From Lysinibacter cavernae (lineage in GTDB: Bacteria; Actinomycetota; Actinomycetes; Actinomycetales; Microbacteriaceae), in NCBI RefSeq assembly GCF_011758565.1, contig NZ_JAAMOX010000001.1, forward strand, positions 907,838 through 971,837: a stretch of DNA of 64,000 nucleotides, written 5' to 3'. The stretch's first letter is position 1, and each line of letters starts with the position of its first letter. The position numbers were made by a program, and so were the translations under genes. The notes below the pieces were generated by a model that saw only the letters and a program-made list of their open reading frames with translations, was not told the DNA's origin and made no database searches. Below are positions 58,564 through 64,000 of the stretch, in pieces.

Positions 58564-58569
58564 AGTCTA
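58564..58569 (-). promoter_or_regulatory. -10 box of leaderless HIT-phoH-era operon transcript
   Basis: On the reverse strand TAGACT is followed by AGGCGT and the HIT ATG. Hairpin D begins 10 bp further upstream and covers the expected -35 area. Confidence 0.6.
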
Positions 58570-58578
58570 CCGAGAATC

Positions 58579-58650
58579 ACCTGCATCTATTTCTGACTTT
58601 CTGCTGCTTTCTCGTGCTTTTTGCGCAGAAAGTCACAAACAGATGCAGGT
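58579..58650. repeat. Long intergenic hairpin D (26-bp arms, two mismatches)
   Basis: Arms 58579-58604 and 58625-58650 pair at 24 of 26 positions around a 20-nt loop. It lies between the divergent HIT and MurE-like genes and overlaps the HIT promoter area. Read on the minus strand the loop starts GCAAAAAGCACG, sharing CGCAAAAAG (with one stem base) with hairpin B. Confidence 0.85.
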
Positions 58651-58698
58651 TTTGGGGACACGGTCACGGATCGTCGGCCAGGCATCCCAAGACTCAAA

Positions 58699-58704
58699 TA
58701 GAGT
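58699..58704 (+). promoter_or_regulatory. -10 box before a leaderless micro-ORF and the MurE-like gene
   Basis: TAGAGT is followed by AGACGC and then ATG at 58711, the six-nt spacing seen at other leaderless genes here. Confidence 0.55.
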
Positions 58705-58710
58705 AGACGC

Positions 58711-58728
58711 ATGAGGTTGCACCTATGA
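58711..58728 (+). CDS. Leaderless micro-ORF MRLHL coupled to the MurE-like gene
   Basis: ATG AGG TTG CAC CTA TGA encodes five residues. Its TGA overlaps the ATG of the MurE-like gene (ATGA at 58725-58728). A leaderless start feeding a coupled restart would explain why the MurE-like gene has no good ribosome binding site of its own. It could be chance, since it is very short. Confidence 0.45.
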   Translation: MRLHL

Positions 58729-60227
58729 GATCAGAACCCGACAGAAACCTCTCTCTCGGAGACTACGATCCCCGCCTCGCCGGCACTCAGATTCTTGGCT
58801 TCCGCCTCGTGCAGAACAGTCGAAATGTGCAGCCGGGCGATATTTTTGTGGCCCTTGGCAGCACCGGTGCCGATGGCAGCGCCTTCATCGACCACGCCAT
58901 GAACCAGGGAGCATCGGCCGCGCTCTACGATCCGGCGCTCTTTGCGGCGAGCGGCTCGGGCAACGAACTCCCTGAGACGGCCTACGCCATCCGCGACCTC
59001 CGCGCGCAACTCGGACGTATTGCCGATGACTTTTACGGGCATCCTTCAGAAGACCTCACCATGGTTGGGGTCACCGGCACCAACGGTAAGACATCGGTCG
59101 TGCAACTCATCAGCCAAGCGTGGAATGCCCTCGACGTGCCTTCTGCCAGCATCGGGACACTCGGCGCAGGGCCATATGGCGCAATCGATGTGCAGACGGG
59201 CCTCACAACTCCCCCGGTCACGCAGGTGCATGAACTGCTCGCGTCATTCAAGACGCAGGGAGTGGATGCCGTTGCCATCGAGGTGAGTTCCCACGCGCTT
59301 GAACAGGGCCGGGTTGCCGGCGCACACTTCGATATCGCCGTGTTCACCAACCTCACGCGCGATCATCTCGACTATCACCTCACGATGGAGCGCTACGCCG
59401 CCGAGAAGGCAAAAATCTTCACCCTCGACGGTGTCTCGACGGCGGTCATCAACCTGGATGATCCCTACGGTCGAAACTATTTCACCGGCGTTGCCTCCGT
59501 GCTTCGCCGCATTGGGGTCAGTTCACACGGACACGCCGATGCCACCATCCGCACAAACGACGTGCGCCTGACGCCCGACGGCATCGAATGCACCCTCGAA
59601 ATTGATGGCCTCACGTACCCATTTGTGTCCGGACTCATCGGGCGTTTTAACATCGACAACCTGCTCGCCTGTGCTGGAGTGCTGTTCGCCCAGGGCATTG
59701 ATCCGGCCGTGATTGTTGAGACGCTTTCGGCGCTCAAACCGGTGTTTGGCAGGATGAACCGCATCCAGCCCGATCCGTCACTCCCCCTGGTTATTGTCGA
59801 CTATGCCCACACGCCCGACGCCCTTGAGCAGTCGCTCACGGCCCTTCGCGAGCATTCGCACGGTCGCATCATCACGATCTTCGGCTGCACCGGCGACCGC
59901 GACCGTGGCAAGCGCCCAGAGATGGCCCGCATCGCCGAGGCACTCTCCGACGTGGTGATTGTGACCGACGATGACGTCCATCATGAGGATGGAGACCTCA
60001 TCCTTGACGACATCCGACCCGGCTTTGAACGCCCAGGCGATGTGCTCGAACAGCGCGACCGCGGCCTTGCCATAGCGGAGGGCATCTCACGGGCCGAAGC
60101 TGGCGATATCGTACTCATCGCTGGCAAGGGCCACGAAAGCGCGATGGTTGTTGGCGACGACTTGGTGTCGTTCAGCGACACAGAAACGGCGACCCGCCTG
60201 CTGGGTGAACGCCTCGCTGGAGGCTAA
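58725..60227 (+). CDS. murE: MurE-like Mur ligase (UDP-MurNAc-dipeptide--amino acid ligase), atypical substrate motif (500 aa)
   Basis: This ATP-dependent ligase is expected to add the third amino acid of the peptidoglycan stem. It shows the three Mur domains: an N-terminal UDP-binding domain with NSRNVQPGDIFVAL; a central ATPase with GVTGTNGKTS (K122), EVSSHALEQGRV and FTNLTRDHLDYH; and a C-terminal domain with VDYAHTPDAL and IFGCTGDRDRGKRP. Where meso-diaminopimelate enzymes have DNPR, this protein reads DDVH (about residues 416-419). It is isolated from any dcw cluster and inserted on the opposite strand between rsmE and HIT. A different diamino acid or homoserine at position 3 is possible, as is a second specialised MurE. 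Confidence 0.9.
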   Translation: MRSEPDRNLSLGDYDPRLAGTQILGFRLVQNSRNVQPGDIFVALGSTGADGSAFIDHAMNQGASAALYDPALFAASGSGNELPETAYAIRDLRAQLGRIADDFYGHPSEDLTMVGVTGTNGKTSVVQLISQAWNALDVPSASIGTLGAGPYGAIDVQTGLTTPPVTQVHELLASFKTQGVDAVAIEVSSHALEQGRVAGAHFDIAVFTNLTRDHLDYHLTMERYAAEKAKIFTLDGVSTAVINLDDPYGRNYFTGVASVLRRIGVSSHGHADATIRTNDVRLTPDGIECTLEIDGLTYPFVSGLIGRFNIDNLLACAGVLFAQGIDPAVIVETLSALKPVFGRMNRIQPDPSLPLVIVDYAHTPDALEQSLTALREHSHGRIITIFGCTGDRDRGKRPEMARIAEALSDVVIVTDDDVHHEDGDLILDDIRPGFERPGDVLEQRDRGLAIAEGISRAEAGDIVLIAGKGHESAMVVGDDLVSFSDTETATRLLGERLAGG

Positions 60228-60295
60228 CGCTCCCGTTCCCACTCCCGCGCCCTGGTCGAACAACTCACGGCAGACCAAACGCGCCAACACGCTGG

Positions 60296-60353
60296 TCGAG
60301 TGCCCTCATATCGACCCAACATCGCGGTTTTGGGTCGATATGAGGGCACTCGA
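60296..60353. repeat. Long intergenic hairpin E (23-bp perfect arms)
   Basis: Arms 60296-60318 and 60331-60353 are perfect reverse complements around ACATCGCGGTTT. It lies between the convergent MurE-like and rsmE genes. Stem top and loop resemble hairpin C. Confidence 0.9.
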
Positions 60354-60385
60354 TGGCACGCTGCAAAACGTGACGGCCTCTGACG

Positions 60386-61141
60386 TTACCAGCGACCCAG
60401 CGCTACGTTGATGAGCGCGAGCGCAACGGGGCCTGCGGTTGAGGTCCGCAGCACGCTTTCGCCGAGGCGAACCGGAAGTGCGCCAGCCTCCGTCAGCACC
60501 GAAAGTTCTTTCTCGCTCACGCCGCCCTCAGGCCCAACAAGCACCAGCACGCTCCCGCGCGGGTCAACGGGCTCGATCTCGGCACGGGTGAGATCAGAGA
60601 GTCGTTTCTTGGCCGTCGGTTCAAGGATGAGCACCCGATCGTGACCGGTATGCGTGAGCAGACTCGCGGTGGATTCGGGCGGCAGAACATCTGGCGTCCA
60701 CGCGCGAAGCGACTGCTTGGTGGCCTCGCGGACCACCTTCTGCCAGCGGACAACTCCCTTTTCGATTTTGTCGCCTGACCAACGCGAAACGGATCGCTCA
60801 GCTTGCCACGGGAGCACGGCGTCCACGCCAACCTCGACGGCCGCCTGCACCGCTCGCTCGTCGCGGTCACCTTTGGCAAGCGCCTGCACGAGCACCAACC
60901 GGAATTCCTCAAGGGGGTGCTGCGCAACGCTCACAACCGTGAGATCGACACGTTTATTCTCAACCCCCGTCACCTCACAGGTGGCCTGCACACCCGAACC
61001 GTTGCCGAGCAATACGCTCTCGCCGGAACGAAGCCGACTCACGGTTGCGGCGTGCCTTGCCTCGTCGCCAGTGAGGGCAACGGATGCCCCCACCGCGAGG
61101 TCGTTGGCGCTCAGCGATTCGTCGAGGTACAGGTTACTCAT
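60386..61141 (-). CDS. rsmE: 16S rRNA m3U1498 methyltransferase (251 aa)
   Basis: This SPOUT-fold methyltransferase acts on 16S rRNA U1498. The knot motifs VLVGPEGGVSEKEL and LGESVLRTSTAGPVAL are diagnostic, and an N-terminal PUA-like RNA-binding domain covers about the first 75 residues. It follows dnaJ by 12 nt and is part of the hrcA-dnaJ-rsmE operon, as is usual in Actinobacteria. Confidence 0.96.
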   Translation of the reverse strand: MSNLYLDESLSANDLAVGASVALTGDEARHAATVSRLRSGESVLLGNGSGVQATCEVTGVENKRVDLTVVSVAQHPLEEFRLVLVQALAKGDRDERAVQAAVEVGVDAVLPWQAERSVSRWSGDKIEKGVVRWQKVVREATKQSLRAWTPDVLPPESTASLLTHTGHDRVLILEPTAKKRLSDLTRAEIEPVDPRGSVLVLVGPEGGVSEKELSVLTEAGALPVRLGESVLRTSTAGPVALALINVALGRW

Positions 61142-61153
61142 GGGGCTGTGCGC

Positions 61154-62251
61154 CTATCCCTTAAAAAAGCGGTCGCGGAGTTTGCTAAACATGCCCTGCT
61201 GGAAGTGCCCAAGCTCTGGTGCCGGCGGCTTCGATGACTCGGCAAGCTGCTTGACGAGTTCTTTCTCTTTGTTACTCAGGCGCGATGGGGTGAGCACCTG
61301 AACGGCGATCTTGAGGTCACCGCGTGAGTTGCTGCGCAGCTTGGTGATTCCGCGGTCCTTGATCGTGATCACGTCGGCACTTTGGGTGCCAGGCTTGATC
61401 TCGACCGGCACGTCTCCGTCAAGGCTGCGGATGGTTGTGGTCGTTCCGAGGATGGCGTCGGTCATCGCGACCTCAAGGGTGCAGAGCAGGTCTTCGCCGT
61501 CGCGGCTAAAGACTTCATGGTGGGCGATCTTGAATTCGATGAAGAGATCGCCGTTTGGCCCGCCGGCCGGGCCGGCTTCTCCACCGCCACGCAGCTGCAT
61601 GCGGGCACCAGAATCGATGCCAGAGGGAATCTCGATCGTGATCGTGCGCTGGGCGCGGGTGCGACCGTTTCCGCTACAGTCCGCGCACGGTGTTTCGATG
61701 ACGGTTCCGAATCCCTGACACGCGTTGCAGGCCTGGTTCGTCACGACGTTGCCAAACAGCGAACGCACCTGGCGCTGCACAACGCCGCGACCGCCACAGA
61801 CGGTACATGTCACTGGCGAGGTTCCTGGCTGGCAGCACGAGCCATGACAGGTGGCGCACGTCACGGCCGTGTCGATCGTGACATCGCGGCTGGTACCAAA
61901 CACGATATCGTCAAGCTCAACATCGACGCGGATGAGGGCATCCTGTCCACGTTGTGCCCGTTCGGCTGGCCCCTGGTTGCCGTTAAATCCGCCGCCAAAG
62001 AACGTTTCGAAGATGTCGCCAAAGCCGCCAAAGTTCTGGCCACCGCCCTGGCCGCCCATGTCGTATTGCTGGCGCTGCTGCGGGTCACTCAGCACGTCAT
62101 AGGCGTGGGTGACGTCTTTGAACTTTTCTGAGGCCTCCGGGCTCGGGTTCACATCGGGGTGAAGCTCACGGGCCAGACGGCGATAGGCCTTCTTAATTTC
62201 TTCGGGGGTCGCTTCGCGCGACACACCCAGAACGTCGTAGTGGTCAGCCAC
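61154..62251 (-). CDS. dnaJ: Chaperone DnaJ (365 aa)
   Basis: This is the Hsp70 co-chaperone. The J domain carries HPD (ELHPDVNPS), followed by a Gly/Phe-rich region, four zinc repeats ([32 protein letters not shown]) and the client-binding C-terminal domains. The first zinc repeat ends in Cys instead of Gly, a minor variant. The start is GTG with AGAAGGAGA upstream. It lies downstream of hrcA, so it falls under CIRCE control. Confidence 0.97.
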   Translation of the reverse strand: MADHYDVLGVSREATPEEIKKAYRRLARELHPDVNPSPEASEKFKDVTHAYDVLSDPQQRQQYDMGGQGGGQNFGGFGDIFETFFGGGFNGNQGPAERAQRGQDALIRVDVELDDIVFGTSRDVTIDTAVTCATCHGSCCQPGTSPVTCTVCGGRGVVQRQVRSLFGNVVTNQACNACQGFGTVIETPCADCSGNGRTRAQRTITIEIPSGIDSGARMQLRGGGEAGPAGGPNGDLFIEFKIAHHEVFSRDGEDLLCTLEVAMTDAILGTTTTIRSLDGDVPVEIKPGTQSADVITIKDRGITKLRSNSRGDLKIAVQVLTPSRLSNKEKELVKQLAESSKPPAPELGHFQQGMFSKLRDRFFKG

Positions 62252-62338
62252 CGAGGGCGTCTCCTTCTCTTATCGGTCTGTCGTCAATTCGTTACTCGCG
62301 CTGCCGGCCGGTTTGCCGCCGCGCGAAAAGTGTGTGGG

Positions 62339-63418
62339 TCAGTCTTCGCCAAACATCCGGCTCAAATATCGTGCAACGGCGCGGACGGCCGCAATATTTC
62401 CGGAATAGTCCATTCGTGTCGGCCCAAGCACGGCAAGGCGTGAAATCGACTGTGCGGATGATTCGTAGCCGGTAGACAGCACAGACGTCTCTTCGAGCCC
62501 GAATGCCTCGTTCTCTCGGCCAATGCTGATGCCCATTCCGGTCTGGTCGAGCTCAAGCTCGCCAAACAGTTTGAGCAGCACCACCTGCTCTTCAATCGCG
62601 TCGAGCAGCGGAGGCAGGTTTCGGCTGAAGTCGTTTTCGGTGCGCACCAGGTTTGCAGTGCCGGCCATCACGATGCGATCGCTGCGGTTGGCCGAAATCT
62701 GCTCTGCGATGACCGCGAGCAGTTGGGCGTCAAGGCTCGGGATGCCGGTGGCGGCATCCGACGACGACCCAGCAAGCGTCTCGGCAAGCATCACTCGCAC
62801 CTGCTCGGCGGCGGCGGCAAGATCGAGCCGACCAACCGCGGTGAGTACACGATCGCGTAAGTCGTGGAGCGCTACTTCTGAGATTGGGGCGGCTTCTGCG
62901 TGTGAGGGTGCGCCGTGCTCAAACCGCAGGTCAATGCTTCGCTGCTCAACAACGCCGTTGTCAGCGATGAGCACAGAAAGCACTCGACCGGGGCTCAACG
63001 CCACCAGTTCAAGGTGCCGGACGCGATTCTTGGCGAGCGACGGATACTGCACAACCGCAACCTGGTTGGTGAGGTGCGAGAGCAGGCGAACCGTGCGCGA
63101 TAGCACGTCATCGAGGTCTGCGGATTGGGCCATGAAGCTCTCGATGGCCTGTTTCTGGGCAACACTCAATGGCCTGCGATCGGCAAGCTTATCGACAAAG
63201 ACCCGATAGCCCTTGTCTGTTGGGATGCGCCCAGAAGACGTGTGCGGAGCGACGATGAGTTCTTCATCCTCGAGCTGAGCCATGTCGTTGCGGATTGTGG
63301 CAGCAGACACCCCAAACGAGTGTCGATCGACAATTGATTTGGAGCCAACCGGCTCGCGGGATTCAACGTAGTCGGTCACGATGGCGCGCAACACATCTAA
63401 GCCGCGTTCTGAAACCAT
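62339..63418 (-). CDS. hrcA: Heat-inducible transcription repressor HrcA (359 aa)
   Basis: This protein represses heat-shock genes by binding CIRCE. The N-terminal winged helix reads SERGLDVLRAIVTDYVESREPVGSK, then FGVSAATIRNDMAQLEDEEL and a PHTSSGRIPTDKGYRVFVD hinge. The ATG at 63418 is chosen because GGAGGTGTC lies directly before it; the longer frame adds 13 residues without support. A CIRCE element lies 33 bp upstream, so it represses itself and dnaJ-rsmE. Confidence 0.97.
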   Translation of the reverse strand: MVSERGLDVLRAIVTDYVESREPVGSKSIVDRHSFGVSAATIRNDMAQLEDEELIVAPHTSSGRIPTDKGYRVFVDKLADRRPLSVAQKQAIESFMAQSADLDDVLSRTVRLLSHLTNQVAVVQYPSLAKNRVRHLELVALSPGRVLSVLIADNGVVEQRSIDLRFEHGAPSHAEAAPISEVALHDLRDRVLTAVGRLDLAAAAEQVRVMLAETLAGSSSDAATGIPSLDAQLLAVIAEQISANRSDRIVMAGTANLVRTENDFSRNLPPLLDAIEEQVVLLKLFGELELDQTGMGISIGRENEAFGLEETSVLSTGYESSAQSISRLAVLGPTRMDYSGNIAAVRAVARYLSRMFGED

Positions 63419-63450
63419 GACACCTCCAACGTTGAAATCGAGCACACGTT

Positions 63451-63477
63451 TTGGCACTCGTCAGCCCTGAGTGCCAA
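63451..63477. promoter_or_regulatory. CIRCE operator of hrcA-dnaJ-rsmE
   Basis: TTGGCACTC (63451-63459), nine bp, then GAGTGCCAA (63469-63477) is the CIRCE inverted repeat with a single symmetrical change from TTAGCACTC-N9-GAGTGCTAA. Confidence 0.95.
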
Positions 63478-63586
63478 TTGTACCCCGTCAGGCTGGAAGT
63501 TCACTCGCGTCCTGGCGGGCGTGTTTGTGGATGCGCCAGCGGCCGGAAACGCTAACGCCAACTTCGGTCGTTCTACGCGTGCGCGC

Positions 63587-63592
63587 TAAAGT
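63587..63592 (+). promoter_or_regulatory. -10 box of a leaderless membrane-protein gene
   Basis: TAAAGT is followed by TTTCCT and the ATG at 63599. Confidence 0.6.
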
Positions 63593-63598
63593 TTTCCT

Positions 63599-64000
63599 AT
63601 GCAACAGGCTTCCCCAAGTTTCGCCCCAGATCTTGCCCGCGGCCACCTCCTGGCGCAAAAACGACTCAACAACCTTGGCTCTGTTGTTGCGGTGACGATC
63701 ATGGCGATCGTTCTCATCGTTGGAGCTCAGTTGGCCTGGGTCGCACTATATTCCGTCACAACGATCGGCGTCGCCTTCATCGCTGTTGGCGTTCTCCTTC
63801 TGATTGTGTCGGCGGTTTCCAATGTGTTGCTCGTTCGGCGACTCAGCACCCGCTTCCCATCGGTGAGGGGCGTGATGTTGCAGGGAATCCTCGTTGGCAT
63901 TGTCGCACCCGTCATCGGAGCGTTCTTCTGCATCATTCCGGTGAGCTTCGCTCAAATCGAAGCGGGCAGTAGCACCAGCGCACTCCCGATATCCCTTGTT
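63599..64000 (+). CDS. Predicted membrane protein (partial, C-terminus outside window)
   Basis: The frame from ATG 63599 stays open to the window edge (134 codons). After a polar 33-residue N-terminus there are three hydrophobic spans: SVVAVTIMAIVLIVGAQLAW, TIGVAFIAVGVLLLIVSAV and an ILVGIVAPVIGAFFCIIPV stretch. The family is not recognised; short actinobacterial membrane proteins divergent from hrcA are common. The promoter spacing indicates a leaderless message. Confidence 0.75.
   Translation, partial: MQQASPSFAPDLARGHLLAQKRLNNLGSVVAVTIMAIVLIVGAQLAWVALYSVTTIGVAFIAVGVLLLIVSAVSNVLLVRRLSTRFPSVRGVMLQGILVGIVAPVIGAFFCIIPVSFAQIEAGSSTSALPISLV

Overview
This window reads as actinobacterial chromosome, most likely from the family Microbacteriaceae. 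The support is the gene order on the right (hrcA, dnaJ, rsmE, HIT, phoH, ybeY, corC-like, era, leuA, then recO, uppS, dusB, dgt, dnaG), moderately high G+C, LAxTG-type (class E sortase) cell-wall sorting signals, a CIRCE element in front of hrcA, and many apparently leaderless genes. In those genes a TANNNT or GATAAT -10 box lies 6-7 nt before the start codon. The genus cannot be fixed from the sequence alone.

Left part (about 0.8-33 kb): an accessory surface island. It holds four giant secreted proteins (about 1300-2070 aa) built from DUF11/DUF7507-like repeats and ending in LAxTG or LTxTG plus a membrane anchor. Two of these are paralogues in divergent orientation around a small zinc-knuckle-like gene. 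The island also has a leucine-rich-repeat wall protein, a large TTG-started ATPase-LuxR (LAL) regulator, and a compact TasA/SipW-like module. That module consists of three small fibre-like proteins with SipW-type signal peptides, a ricin-B-lectin protein, a signal peptidase I of the SipW type, and a leaderless sigma-70-family factor. A cupin gene follows, then a decayed 64-bp piece of the lectin gene. A 1.5-kb stretch at 19.1-20.7 kb has no convincing gene.

Middle (33-42.5 kb): mostly housekeeping. It has an uncharacterised small protein, tRNA-Asn, an orphan peptide-type ABC ATPase, dnaG, another LAATG wall protein, then dgt-dusB-uppS-recO. uppS appears to start at CTG.

42.6-51.8 kb: a second accessory block. 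It contains a 2203-aa wall-anchored amylase-pullulanase with a LacI-family operator upstream, a divergent TRIC-family membrane protein, a small membrane protein and a DUF1801 protein.

Right (52-64 kb): leuA with a Leu-rich leader peptide, then the era-corC-ybeY-phoH-HIT operon. A MurE-like ligase with an atypical substrate motif is inserted on the opposite strand, followed by rsmE-dnaJ-hrcA. Five long intergenic hairpins with unrelated arms sit at the edges of accessory or inserted segments in the right half. Pairs of them share loop sequences. I regard this as the least explained structure in the window.

How it may fit together: the island looks like an adhesion or biofilm locus in which SipW processes the small fibre subunits, a sortase encoded elsewhere anchors the giant stalks, and the LAL regulator and sigma factor control expression. 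The regulatory links are inference.
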